A DNA stretch of 64,000 nt from Melampsora larici-populina 98AG31 (Eukaryota > Basidiomycota > Pucciniomycetes > Pucciniales > Melampsoraceae), in contig NW_006768871.1 of NCBI RefSeq assembly GCF_000204055.1, positions 69,617-133,616 on the forward strand, given 5' to 3'. A program made the translations under genes and the position numbers. Positions within the stretch are counted from its first letter, which is position 1. Every line of letters begins with the position of its first letter. Shown piece by piece: positions 1 to 12,033 of this stretch. Under the pieces are notes generated by a model, which was given only the letters and a program-made list of their open reading frames with translations, did no database searches and had not been told where the DNA came from.

Positions 1-325
1 ATCTGTACTACTTACTCTTTCAAAAAAATAATGGCATAAAGACCCTCAATTTTTACAAAGTACATAATCCTGATAAACAATTGATCATAATTATCAAAGA
101 TCAGAAGAATGTCTCAAGAAATTCAAAGTTGATTGACTTGATTTTGGTACATCCCTTTTAGCCAAACACTTGTTCCAGCTTGTTCCCCTCAAGTTCTGCA
201 AAAAGGTTAAAAGAAACCTATGAAAATTTGGGACTTATGTTAAGTTATGTAGTGTAGCAGTTAACAATGACTGACCTCTCACAGGGAATTATCTTGTGTT
301 TACTTACTTATGGAAAGGTCAGGTC
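1..325. other. intergenic, no gene seen
   Basis: AT-rich sequence with no convincing open frame or splice pattern. It is the left flank of the Copia insertion. The sequence left of 330 continues at 5338, so the empty site can be read by removing the element and one copy of the 5-bp duplication. Confidence 0.6.
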
Positions 326-330
326 ATTGT

Positions 331-702
331 TGTTACGGCTGAGGTGGCTAGGCACCGTAAGTGACTAGGCAATCATCCTAGTCTCACCCGTTTTCGGTTT
401 AGCCCAGTTGGAAGATCTAGGAATGTTAGATCAGGGCTGGTTTCTTTTCTCTCTTAGCGTCATTGATGTAATGCCTGGCTGAAACATGTTTCACATATAT
501 AGTTCACGTTTCTTCCTAAAACTTGTGTTCTCTCTATTGTCACAATTTCTATTTGTTTCGGTAGACCTTTCACTAACACTAGTTTCACTAGGTAGATCTT
601 TTATTTCTCTTTATGTTATTGTCACAATTTCTATTTGTTTCGGTAGACCTTTCACTAACACTAGTTTCACTAGTTTGCGTTTCAACTCTGTTCGTCTCTA
701 CA
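331..702 (+). repeat. Copia 5' LTR
   Basis: A 372-bp LTR, TG...CA, matching 4961-5332. It contains a 56-bp internal direct repeat (536-591 and 618-673). A TATA-like CATATATA at about 493-500 is a plausible promoter element. Confidence 0.95.
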
Positions 703-706
703 GGTT

Positions 707-3700
707 ATGAGCTTTAGAGTACCCGACGACTCAGACATCTCTTTCGAATCTGCGCAATCCGAACCTACCGTTCACGACAATCAAAATCTTCTTGCAAATC
801 AACAAATCATCGCAAATCCCTACGCTACTACCATTGAACCTCTCGAATCCGAAGCGATGGACCCTGAAATGGAAACTCAAGTTGCTGGACAACAACCTCC
901 CACTGCTTCTGGAGTTAACAATTCCCAGAATTTGCAGCAAATCTTGAACCAGCAATCCATCACGAATGCTCCGCACACCGTCCATCAAACGATCACCAAT
1001 GTCTTTACTATCACTGGAAGTGAGAACACGGACTCCTGGATCGTTAGGACTAAGAATTGTCAAGTCAAATTGGCTAGTCTTGCTTCGCTCGCTTCGGATG
1101 GTTCAAATTTCGACGTTTGGGATGCCGATATTCAAGAATATCTTGAGACGATGACTGGATGTATTGATTACCTTCACCCTGCTGCTATCCCATCGGTCTC
1201 TGGTTGGAGAGAAGACATCGCTAGGGGCATCAACGGACTTTTTCACTGGACCGTTGACAAACACATCAGTATGCTTCTAAAGGAACATTCTCCTGTGCCG
1301 TCCGCCCGTTACGCCTGGTTGAAAAGTCAATTTTCAGGACAAACCTTTGCCGGGCGAATGTCTTTATTGGATCAATTCACTTCTATTAAATATGATCCTT
1401 CTTCGACAACCCTAGATTCTTATGTTCAATCTGCTTCTACCTTACGACGTAAATTAGAACGATCTGGCATGTTCATTCCGGATGATATCTTTGCTGGAGT
1501 TCTTATGAATAGCGTTCCTCACGACTTTCCCAACGTATCCAACACTTTCGAAGCCCAGATTATCAACAATTCTGGATCGATTGTCAACTCATCGGCCATG
1601 ATCCGAGCCATTGGAGCTGCTGATGTGGCTCATCGTCGTGGAACTGTTTCGGTTGCGGATGGACTCAGTACTGCTGTTGTTAAATCTCCTAAGGTCAAAG
1701 TCGTACGTTGTTACTACTGCAAGAAATCCGGTCATACTAAACCGGAGTGTCCTATCCTCAAGGCTAAGGACAAGAAGCGTCAAGCTCCGACGGCTTCTAC
1801 TTCCGATGTGCGAACTGTGGAACCTCAGTTTGCCGACATCGACTTTTCAGGGTGTGTGGATATCCAACATATCATCGTTTCACAACTCGATACTGATATA
1901 TCACCCTCTACCATTATTTTCGATACTGGCGCTACTCACCATGTATTCAACAATCGCTCATTCTTCATATCTATTCGCAACATCAAACCATTACCAGTTA
2001 GAATGGCCAATGATTCTTCTTCTTCTTTTATCACTGGTGTTGGTCGCGTTAGAATTTGCAATGTAACAAACTCAGACGAGTTTTTGGATGTGGATAATGT
2101 TTACTTTTGTGAGAACCTTCGTCATAGTCTTCTCTCTGGAATTCAGTTGGAGGAAGATGGTATATATTTTCGAAATTCATCAGTTGGTATTGAACTCTGG
2201 AGAAATCAATCAAGAGTTTTAACAGCGCAGAAGTCTGGTAGGAAGTGGATTCTTAAGGCTGTTCCAAGTATCGTTGAGACTGCGGCTGTGTTAGGCGACT
2301 TTATGCTGTGGCATCGTCGTCTGGGTCATGTGAATGACCGAACTTTTGTTGAAGCTTGTTCGTGATAAAATCATGTGTAGGATTGCCTGACAAACTAACC
2401 AAGACTGTGGCTTGTGAAGATTGTGCTGTGGCTAAATCAACGAAGACTTCAACAATTGGTCCCTCTCTAATTTCATATGATGGACCTCTTCAGCTTGTCG
2501 TAGCTGATCTGTGTGGGCCTTTTCCTGTCAAAACAGTGTCTGGTTCTGAATATTCTTTAGAAATCCGCGACGTTTTTTCAACTTTCATGCGGACTTATCT
2601 ATTAAAATCAAAGAATGAAGCAGCAAATCAAATCAAAATTTTTATTGCTGAAGCAGAAAGACGCACTGGGAAGAAGGTGATACACTGGCGTACTGACGGT
2701 GGGGGGGAATTTGTTAACAATTCCTTGAAATCTTATTTTGCTGAGAAAGGTATAAAGGTTCAAAATTCGTTGCCATATTTTCATGAACAAAACGGATCTA
2801 TTGAACGTGCGAACAGAACTGTTCAGGCTGGGATGCGTGTTCTTCTACGTGATTCAGGACTTCCAAAGAAGTTCTGGGGTTTTGCTATTATCACAGCAAC
2901 TGACTTACACAATAAAACACCAAATTCAAACACCGGATCAAAAACACCTACTGAATTGATGTTTGGTTTCTCTCCCCAAGTTGATCATTTACGAATTTTT
3001 GGTAGTTGGGCTTTTGTTCATGTTCCTGTAGAAAAACGCAAGAAACTCGATGACCGGGCTATCAAATGCCGTTTTGTTGGTTATCTCGATGCCAGCAAGG
3101 GATGGCGGTTTTGGAACCCTTCAACTAATGAGTTCATTGATTCGGCTCACGCACGATGGTTGGATGAAAAAACCATTCCTAAAGTTTCCCCTATACAGGA
3201 TCGACCTCATCATCTTGATGAAACTTCCCTTCAACACATTCTCACTTCGAACGATACTATCGATAACCACGAAGATCTTCGTACTCTTTTTGAATCTCTC
3301 TCGATATCATATTCTCTAGATGATTCAACTTTCACGGAAACAGTAAGAGAACAAGACTTGAACATCGACCTCCTTCATGCCAAAGCTGCTGGTTTCTCTC
3401 AACATCTTCCACGTAGTTATCAAGAAGCAATGAGCAGTGAGTATTCTCATGAATGGAAGGCTGCATGTAGGAAAGAATTGGATATGTTAATTCGACTTAA
3501 AGTTTGGGAAGAAGTTGTTTTACCACCCGGCCAGAAAACAGTGTCTAGCAAGTGGGTATTTGCAGAAAAAACCGATTCTCATGGTAACATCACAAAACGA
3601 AAATCCCGATTTGTTGTGAGAGGTTTTACTCAACGTGAAGGCTTGGATTTTTCAGAAACCTTCGCACCCACAGCAAAGTTTACCTCACTCATGATCATTT

Positions 3701-4928
3701 TCTCTATCACTGTTCAACGAGGTTTTCATATCCGCGGTTTCGACGTTGTAGCAGCATACCCTCACAGCCCCATCGACGAAACAATTTACGTCAAACCAGC
3801 TGAAGGAGTACTTACGTCGTCACCCAATCTGGTTCTGCTTCTCAGGAAGGCTTTGTATGGTACCAAGCAAGCAGCCCGCTGTTGGTGGAAACACTTCTCA
3901 TCAGTCCTATCTGGTATGGGTTGCAAGTACTGTATAAATGACCAAAGTCTGTATGTTCTGCATTACAAGAACGATATCGCCTTACTTTGGATTCATGTGG
4001 ACGACGGTGTGATCTGCGGTTCATCAATGAACATTATCAACTTTATCCACGAATCACTATTGAAGACTTTTGAAATCACTTGGAACGACAACCTAGAACA
4101 AATCGTCGGTATCAAGATAGATTATCGACCAGATGGAATTTTCTTATCACAACCGGTTCTTACTTCAAGTTTATTGGAAACGACTGGCTTCTCTTCTTCC
4201 CGAACGTCAACTCCGATGACGGCCAATCTTCAACTTGAAACTTCTGACAAGGAGTCTGTGGGTATCAATTCATCATCTTATCTGTCGATTTTAGGCTCTC
4301 TATCTTATCTGGCAATTGGAACCAGACCCGACATTTCCTTTTCGGTGAATTACTTGGCTCGTTTCTCGTCAAAACCTGGGGATAAACATTGGTTAGCATT
4401 GAAGCATCTACTTAGGTATATTAGTGGTACGAGGAATGAAGGGATTTATTTTAGAAAAAGAGAAGAAGATGGTGGATTAATTACTTACTGTGATGCAAAT
4501 TGGGGAGGTGAATTTTCACGCTCGACTCATGGTTTTGCAGTTTTTCTGTTTGGTAATATTATTTCATGGGCATCAAGAAGACAAAGTTGTGTTGCGACTT
4601 CGACTTGTCATGCCGAATATATGGCATTAGGTGTATCAGCACGGGAATCTATTTGGATTCAAATTTATTGGAAGACATATTCAAGACAACTTTCATTACA
4701 ACTTTAAAATGTGATAACACAGCGGCCATCAAAGTAGCGCAAGACTTACATCTGACCAAACGATCACATCATGTAGCAAGAGAATTTCATTACGTTAACG
4801 AACAAATATTCGATGGAAATCTCAAGATAGTTTGGATTGATGGACCCAATCAAAAGGCAGATATACTTACGAAATCTTTGGGTAATATCATATTTCAAAT
4901 ACATAAACATAATATTTGTATGTCCTAA
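707..4928 (+). pseudogene. Copia Gag-Pol polyprotein, broken by two 1-nt frameshifts
   Basis: The first frame (707-2365) encodes Gag with a CCHC knuckle, CYYCKKSGHTKPEC, near residue 334, then an aspartic protease with FDTGATHH near residue 404 and the pre-integrase motif LWHRRLGH. A second frame (2356-4707) carries the integrase Zn-site cysteines (ACEDCAVAK), the D of VVADLCGPF, the D of WRTDGGGEF and the E of NGSIERANR. It also carries the RT with HVDDGV in place of the usual YVDD, the motif LYGTKQAARCWW, and the RNase H start (YCDANWGG). A third frame ending at 4928 completes RNase H (CDNTAAIKVA, ADILTKSLG). Both joins look like single-base losses, one near 2360 and one in an A-run near 4670. 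Neither sits where a programmed Gag-Pol frameshift is expected, so mutation or base-calling error is more likely. Confidence 0.93.
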
Positions 4929-4960
4929 CTAGTATAAACCTCTAAAGGTTGAGGGGGGGG

Positions 4961-5332
4961 TGTTACGGCTGAGGTGGCTAGGCACCGTAAGTGACTAGGC
5001 AATCATCCTAGTCTCACCCGTTTTCGGTTTAGCCCAGTTGGAAGATCTAGGAATGTTAGATCAGGGCTGGTTTCTTTTCTCTCTTAGCGTCATTGATGTA
5101 ATGCCTGGCTGAAACATGTTTCACATATATAGTTCACGTTTCTTCCTAAAACTTGTGTTCTCTCTATTGTCACAATTTCTATTTGTTTCGGTAGACCTTT
5201 CACTAACACTAGTTTCACTAGGTAGATCTTTTATTTCTCTTTATGTTATTGTCACAATTTCTATTTGTTTCGGTAGACCTTTCACTAACACTAGTTTCAC
5301 TAGTTTGCGTTTCAACTCTGTTCGTCTCTACA
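4961..5332 (+). repeat. Copia 3' LTR
   Basis: A 372-bp copy of the 5' LTR with no difference that I could see. It is preceded by a G-rich polypurine tract and followed by the ATTGT target duplication. Confidence 0.95.
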
Positions 5333-5337
5333 ATTGT

Positions 5338-5933
5338 CACGAGAGCCATCTCTTTTTAAAAAGTATGATGAGAGTGACATGTTGTGACTTCAACACCATC
5401 ACACACTTTGGAAATTTCCCCCTCTTGTAACATGACCTGAACATTTGTAAAAGTGACACAAGATGATTCTCTCTGTCCAGGGCAGGTGATAGAAGAACAA
5501 CTAGTCAAACTCTACGAGAATGAGCAAATTCTTTGAATCATTATTTTGTAGGATGTCGCACATTTTCTTTCAGAAGGGACACCTTTATAAAAGGAAAGGT
5601 TTACTTAGCTCAAAAGAAACTACTCCTCAGATTTCAACTTTTCAATCAAAAGGTTCACTCTAAACTAATACATTCAAAAAGAAACGATAACCTAAGATTC
5701 AAAGACCATGTAGTAATCCAAAACCAAAGCCAGAAACCAAATCTTTCTCTTGACACAAAAATCATCTTGATCTTCTCTTCTCCACCTCAGTAATATCAAA
5801 ACGAAGTTCAAGAAGAAGCACGTTTCTTTTGACTATACAACAATCCACCCAAATATCTAAACGAAAAAAAAAACACGTGAAGCTCATTAACCAAATCATT
5901 CAATCATGAAAAACCATAAGTTCATTTAAAACC
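5338..5933. other. intergenic, no gene seen
   Basis: AT-rich right flank of the Copia insertion, running into the 3' end of the next minus-strand gene. It contains short open frames without splice or codon support. Confidence 0.5.
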
Positions 5934-6621
5934 TTACCCTTGACTACCAAACAAAGCACCTAATCCAATCACCGTAGCACTCACAATCCTTCTATCCCAT
6001 CTCTTACGATCCCAATTCATAAACACCATCCATCCCACACCTGCCAAAACACCTACGTTCAAAACTGATAATAAGCCGAATTGGTTTTGAGGTGAATGGA
6101 TTTCTCTACGAGCTTTTTTAGTTACTTTATCAAGTCGATCGGCTGGTCTTTTGGATTTGTTTTGTTGATGATTGATGGATTTCTTGGTAGGTGTGGTGCC
6201 TAGATCGGATGATGATTCAGATGAATTATTGGTGTCTTTTTCTTCTCTTGATCGGTTTAGATCTTCTTCAAATTGAGTTTTTCCTGACCAATCATTCGGT
6301 ACAACTACCGCAAAAAAAAGACATACATATTAAGAAACTTTAGATTGATGATCTGATTTAGAGATGAGAGAAAGTGTAGATTCAAGTTGGATTACCATTC
6401 AGTTTATGATTCACATCTGGAAGTGAAGTTTGATGTGCATGTTGACTTGCTAAATCGTTGGTAGGACCTTCTAATAAACTTGGATCTGGTTTAGGTTGTT
6501 GATCTGGAGGTAAAGTGTGTTGTGCTGTGATAGATGCGTAACTTTTTTTTGGGGGGTAAGGTAAACAGATGAATTAGTGATGGTTTTCGATGGTGATCAG
6601 AATGAATTGAGTTTACCTCAT
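5934..6621 (-). CDS. small C-terminally membrane-anchored protein, unknown function
   Basis: Hand-spliced three-exon model of 173 residues. Exons are 6617-6621, 6396-6541 and 5934-6304. The introns have GTAAAC and GTAATC donors and AG acceptors, and the joins keep frame exactly. The protein starts MSYASITAQ, and the N-terminal half is hydrophilic and rich in P, Q, D and S. A basic stretch (KSKRPADRLDKVTKKAR) precedes a hydrophobic segment (LLSVLNVGVLAGVGWMVFM) at about 130-148. A second, weaker hydrophobic stretch (IVSATVIGLGALFG) lies just before the stop. This suggests a tail-anchored or two-pass membrane protein, possibly mitochondrial or ER; location is inference. I do not recognise the family. 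The 5-nt first coding exon is the least certain part. Confidence 0.7.
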
Positions 6622-7448
6622 TTTGATCAATGGATGGATTGGTGGTGGATGAGTTGATGGTGGATTGATAGGTAAAGTGAATCGGTTGATAAAGCCTTTT
6701 ACGATTTGATATATGACGTCATTGATTTGATTTCCATTTTCGTCAAATTCTCTTTCATTAAAACCAAATTCAATTCACCATGCATATACAGCAGTTCTTG
6801 TATCAAAGCTCCATCTCAAAATCTACTTTACTACTTTAAGAATCCCATTGATGGTAAACTAGAATACAGTCTAGTCAAAGGTAAAGGTAATTAACCAACT
6901 TGAATTTTCAATCTTGTGCTTCTCATGAGACTTTGTGTTTAGTAATTCCTAATTTGATGAAAGACCACTTTGAAAAGTAAATAAGTTGGCTTCTCTTTAT
7001 CATTCACTCAGAATACATTTTGCGATCACCGAGCAGACTTTCGATCATTCCTTTTGTCTATTCTAAGCTATTCTGTACCTCAGTTCTTCGGGCAAATCAA
7101 CTATGCAAACTCATCTGGTTTACTATTTTTGATGAAGCATTTTCAAGTCACCTTACCTAACTCAGCACATCTACCATATACCTACTCTCTAAAAACCATA
7201 CCTAAGATCCTTTATCAGAAACACAAATCTCAACACCGATCATCATCTTTTTAAACATTTTTTTTAAGAAACGAAAACCGAACATTCAAACAAAATTCCA
7301 TTCATGTAAAACAAAAATCAAACTTTTAATTCAATGAAAATGCAATTTTTGAAAAAAAAAAACCAAAACCAAAACCACCCAATCTTTTCAACTTTTTTAA
7401 AATTCTTTCTTTCTTCGATCTACTCAAAATGAACCCGAATATTTACTT
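6622..7448. other. intergenic, no gene seen
   Basis: Separates two minus-strand genes, so it holds the promoter of the 5934-6621 gene and the 3' UTR of the J-protein gene. AT-rich with A-runs and no supported coding region. Confidence 0.5.
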
Positions 7449-9221
7449 TTATTTTTTAGATTTCCCAGTTTTTCGTTTCCTAACCATCCCATTCGAATTC
7501 CGATCACCTTCACCTTCACCTTCATTTTCCTGTTGATTTAATTTTTCATTCGATTCAACTACTTCTTCTGTTCTTCCAGGTACTTGACTCATAGGTAAAT
7601 AAGACGAAACAAATCTATAAGCCGTTGCCGGTATAAACGTATTCTTCAATGAAGGTTTAGTAGCTGCTGATTCATCTAAAGGTAATTCTACCATCATCCC
7701 CCCAACCAAAAAAAAACCAAAACATCATTAAAACACACTTCTTTTATGGAATTCTCATTCTAAATGTATTCTTCACTTACCTGTTCCATCCTCAGCAACG
7801 ATCCAAACAAAATCACCTTCAACAACCATATCAATCCAACCAGCTTGAGTAGGTTTCGAAAGGTTTGAATTCTTTTGACCTGCTTGTAATTGACGTCGTC
7901 TTTCTTGTCGACTCATCACCATCGGTACATCTGATGATGATGATGATGATTCTTCTGCTTTAAGATTCTCTTCTCCTAATGATAAACTCTTTTCAATTGA
8001 GATCTTGACTTTCTTTCTAGGCACTTTGCTTTCGGTTTCTTCTTTTTCTAAAACTTGTGTTGTTGATGATGGTTTTGGTTTTTCTGGTGCTTGTAATCCT
8101 TTGGGACCATATGCTGCTTGTTTGGCTGCGATTTGAAATCTATGGCGAAAAATCAAAAACCAAGTTAGGTTTATTGTTGTTTTTAAGATTAAGAGATTCT
8201 TGAAAGCTTACTTTCGGATTCTGATTAATTCTGATCTGTAATGAACATGTTGAATTCCATAATGCATTAAAGTAGCTACACTCAACACAAACATAATAGC
8301 AAACCCAAGACCAGGTTGCCAACGAGAATACATATCTAAAGAAACGAAAAAAAAATCAAACTCATCAGCACAAAAGAAAGGTGAGGTGATCGCATTATAT
8401 CATCGAGATTTGATCAAAAATGAATGGATGATCAAGTTCAAGACTTACATCCAGTTCCTTTCCATTTAGGTACACCATTATCATGAAAGAAATTATACCG
8501 TTCACGTTTCTCTTCATCCCTCAAGATCGCAGTAATAACACCTAATCTAGCAAATCTAGCTTCGATATCTTTCACATTCGGATTCTTATCTGGACTAAAG
8601 TCGTTTTATTCGATTTTCAAATCCATTCAAACCCCCCAAAAAACGTTTAGTGAACAGATCAAAAAGTTTTGATTGATGGATTGGCGGGTTTGAGGAAACT
8701 TACTGTAGTTCAAGTGATCTTCTACGTGCAGCTTTATTAATTTCGGGTAAACTGGCCGATTTAGTGATGTTTAAGAACGTATCTATCATCATCATCATAA
8801 CGATAATAACAATCAAAATGATGAGAAAAAGTTAAGGATCAATTTAAATAGTGAGAAATGGAAAATGATGGAATTTTGGCTTACAAAACGTAGTGCCTTT
8901 TCCTTCTGAAGCTTCAAGTGCGCTAACTAAATCAAAGATCTCACTTTTGGTAGAAAAAAGTTCATTCGAGAGTTTCAAGTGTCAAGATTATTTGGGTTTC
9001 GTTGGGTTGGAGAAAAGGGTGCGGTGAACTTTTACTTACTGATCATCTGTATCCCATCCATATACACTAATTTAAAGATTCAAAGACAAAACCATTAATG
9101 TGAGATTTGTGAGTGTTTCAAGAAGTTTTAATGGATCGGTTTGATGGGATGGGATGACTTACTTGTTGGAGAAACAGAGTAAAGAACCCAGGATGCAAGA
9201 AAGGATGATGGATAAATTCAT
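7449..9221 (-). CDS. ERJ5: ER-membrane J-domain (DnaJ) co-chaperone, ERJ5-like
   Basis: Hand-spliced eight-exon model of 363 residues. Exons are 9163-9221, 9040-9066, 8885-8943, 8704-8782, 8449-8594, 8212-8335, 7781-8139 and 7449-7687. Donors are all GTAAG-type and every join keeps frame. The N-terminus is a signal peptide (MNLSIILSCILGSLLCF). The J domain spans roughly residues 48-110, and its catalytic HPD tripeptide (H75-P76-D77, in HPDKNP) is formed exactly across an intron. A membrane segment (LGFAIMFVLSVATLMHY) lies at about 131-148. The C-terminal tail is charged and ends in a basic KRKTGKSKK. This order (signal, luminal J, one TM, cytosolic basic tail) is that of fungal Erj5, which stimulates the ER-lumen Hsp70. 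DNAJC1-type proteins share the layout but have SANT domains, absent here. Confidence 0.88.
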
Positions 9222-9812
9222 GATTTTGATGTTGGTTTTGAATGGGTTTGATTTTGTTTGAAGTGAATGAGTTGGACAACGGAAGGTTGGTATTTATTTG
9301 ATCGATCAAGTCAGCGTTGACGATCGACTTTGACTTGTAACTTAGCAACCAACAGTTTCAAAAACATTGTTGCCAACAATGTATTTCACTTCAATACAGT
9401 TTGTAAACTATAACTTGCAAATCGATCTTTTTTCGAAGTCATTCTGATGATCCTAATCTGAAGTGGGAAATGTTCAAATGATGGAAATGTGATTTATAAA
9501 AATTTGAAAACTTTCATGGACTACCTTGAAGCCTTTTCATCGATCTTAACATCATTCACTTCTTCTCGAAAGAAACCTCGGACTTGAATGAAGAATGAAA
9601 AAAACTGAACAGAACTTGAAAGGTTTTTTAAGATGAGAGAGAACTCAAGTTGAGCTGTTGATATGACATCAAGCCTGCTGCCAACCTTCACAGTTCATGG
9701 CAATTCATTCTTATCGATCAAACCAATCATCAATCAGAGAACTTTGACTGAGACAACCGCATTCACAACCAAAACAACCAAATAACCTAATCAAAGCAAT
9801 CAAATGTCAAAC
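9222..9812. other. upstream region of the J-protein gene, no gene seen
   Basis: AT-rich, presumed promoter side of the minus-strand J-protein gene. No coding region supported. Confidence 0.5.
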
Positions 9813-9815
9813 ATA

Positions 9816-11337
9816 TAGGGTATACAAATATGTTCTGGGAATTTCCAGAAGGTTTTTTCCAGAACGCCAGAACCCTTCTCCTTGAACCGGATTTTACCCC
9901 GGTTGATTAACGGTTTTCCCTTGACTGGTGAAGAACCTGTTTGGAACGAGTCCCTCCCAACCGTGCTGCAACGGGGGTTTTTCCCCGGTTTTTCAGCCGG
10001 GTTCACTCAGAGAAAAACCCGATGTTGAGCGGAAAATACCCAGTCCTTGAGTTAGGTTGATTCTGTGCGGTCAGGTGGCTCAGTTTTTTATTGTATGGAT
10101 CCTGCGAGGAGCAAAGGTTTAGACTAGAGCACATATATTGGTTAAATTGCAATTAGTAAACTTAGTTGAAGATACATGGATAGACAATACAGAACTGGAT
10201 AATTGTTTAAGTAAATCAGTGAAGAGAAGAAGCAGGTGGTTTCAAATTGGATGGTCAATTGAGAAGCTATGTAGACAATTTGATTGGTTGCTAATGCAAG
10301 CTATATGTCTATATGTGATAAAGTCCCGTTTGGAGTCTTGATAAGATTTAGATATAGGATGAATAGAGATGTATATACATAGCACAAGTTGAATCTGATA
10401 CACCAGTCGCGTGATCGGTCTGATAAGAAAGCGAACTGAAGATGACCAGGGCTACGTTTACTTTGACTAGTATGTGGTCATTACATAATTCAGCTGATCT
10501 GAATCAAAAGGTAAGTGTTGATGAGAGTTGCATTGAGAAGGAGTAGGCAAAGGATTTGTTGAATGATAACTTGAAGGTGGTCGATTAGATTGAAGTGAAG
10601 GATCAAATGATGAAGAAATCAAAGCATTAGCAAAATGATTATAAGGAGATGGATAAGTTTGACCGAGTGGATCGATAATCTGTTATGCAGAAGTGAGAAT
10701 CAAAATGATGAGATTAGTGAGATATGAAGTTGAAAAGGGTTAGTGGAATTAGACATGGTGATGATGATGATGAATGGTACTGAGAAATTGGTGAACTTCA
10801 AGTTGTTTATGAGTTGACTGATTGAAACTGCTTTTTGAGAATTGAAAAGGTTGAGAAAGCCAAGTTGGTTGTGTAATTTTCTTCACTTGATTCGTTTTTG
10901 ATGATGATGGTAATTAGTAACAGATGTCTTGATTTGGTTTTTAGCTTTTTTCTCAAGGTGAGAAAGTCAAAGACCTTTCATTGAATCGGGGTAAGCCCCG
11001 TGGCTTGCGTGCTCAGCGACAAAAATGGTTGAAACCCCGTTTTGAATCCGTTGAAGCTTGACCCATTGCGGAACCGTTGGTATCCATCACGGTTTTGAAA
11101 ACGCTGCACCAAATGTGGTTGATGAACGGTTGATCCAATGGTTGATCAACCGTTCCTGATCAAACCATTGCAAAACTGGTTTTGGACGGTTGCAGAATGG
11201 AGTATTCACCGGATTGTACTCGGTTTATTTTTTCACCTCTGGAACCCGGTTGGTCAACTAAAAGTGACCTGGTGGTGTAATCAACCGGGGTAAAATCCGG
11301 TTCAAGAACCGGAATAGTGACCTGGTGGTGTACCCTA
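9816..11337. mobile_element. non-autonomous TIR element (about 1.5 kb) carrying a gene fragment
   Basis: The outer ends are inverted: TAGGGTATAC at 9816 and GTACCCTA ending at 11337. They are flanked on both sides by ATA (9813-9815 and 11338-11340), a possible 3-bp target duplication. Further in, TTGAACCGGATTTTACCCCG (from about 9893) is matched in inverted orientation near 11283-11305, giving split inverted ends. The AGTGACCTGGTGGTGTA motif occurs twice near the right end. No transposase is present. A 3-bp duplication fits PIF/Harbinger or CACTA-like elements, but superfamily assignment is only a guess. Confidence 0.6.
10467..10895 (-). pseudogene. coding-like gene fragment inside the TIR element
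   Basis: The minus strand reads openly from about 10895 through a histidine run (STIHHHHHH) to 10755. It can be joined across a putative intron (10680-10754; weak donor GTCTAA, ACTAAC branch-like motif, acceptor AACAG) to an exon at 10467-10679 that begins IIDPLGQTYPSPYNHF and ends at TAG. Composition is rich in S, P, Q, N and H, as in low-complexity regulatory proteins. No family recognised. It lies wholly inside the 9816-11337 element, so it may be a captured host fragment. Confidence 0.4.
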
Positions 11338-11340
11338 ATA

Positions 11341-12033
11341 GAACAGGACATCAGATGATTATGTTTTCCTGATCACCTCATCATGAATCACCAAACCACA
11401 TATCAGTTGATTCTAGAGACCAAGTTCACTCGAGTCTTGTGAATCGAACTTAACAAAGTCCCTCGCATGCGGTAAAACCCGGAGCCTTGTCAAGTTCGCT
11501 TGTGAATGACACTTTCGACACCACCACATGAACTCATCACATTCTTCATATCACTGGCACTATCCATCACAATGCAGTAGCTCATCTCAGCAGTTCACTT
11601 AACCGTACTTCAATTCTTTTTCAATTCCGTCAGGCTTCCATGAAGTGAATTATCTTTTTTTTGAAAATGGACATAATCAATCATAAGCTCGCCATCTCTT
11701 GCTCAGGTCATCCCTGCTCACCCATCTTTCTACCTTACTAGTTGGTCTAATAAAAAGATCATACATTAAAGCATTGACGAAATTTGATCGGAATGTTTTG
11801 TGTAGGAAACCCGGTTCAGGCACCTAACCCAAGAAATGGATGACTGTAAAACTCATTTGATGTTAGAGATTTTGTTCCTTCAATTCTTTTATCGATCTAA
11901 ATCTTTTATAAAATCAATCATCAAAGATATCTATAACTCGCTACCAAAAATCATCATTATTTCCTTTTGTTTTGGGTGCAACAGAATCACTTTGAATATC
12001 TAACACTCTTAAACCTTTCTCAATCCATCAAAT
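11341..12033. other. upstream region of cyclin copy 1
   Basis: From about 11400 this sequence is related, with many substitutions and gaps, to 14908-15346. It is therefore the 5' part of the tandem duplication rather than unique DNA. No independent gene seen. Confidence 0.6.

Larger units (their letters stand above)
331..5332 (+). mobile_element. Copia (Ty1/Copia) LTR retrotransposon, full length
   Basis: Two 372-bp LTRs (331-702 and 4961-5332) begin TGTTACGG and end TCTACA. They appear identical base for base, which implies recent insertion. The element is flanked by the 5-bp target duplication ATTGT at 326-330 and 5333-5337. Directly after the 5' LTR, GGTTATGAGC (703-712) is a plausible initiator-Met-type primer binding site. 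A purine tract GAGGGGGGGG (4951-4960) abuts the 3' LTR. The internal order is gag, protease, integrase, reverse transcriptase, RNase H, which is diagnostic of Copia rather than Gypsy. Confidence 0.97.

Noticed and set aside
2356..2365. Programmed frameshift between Copia frames
   Set aside because: The shift lies in the pre-integrase region, not at the Gag-Pol boundary, and a second similar shift occurs in RNase H. Loss of single bases explains both.
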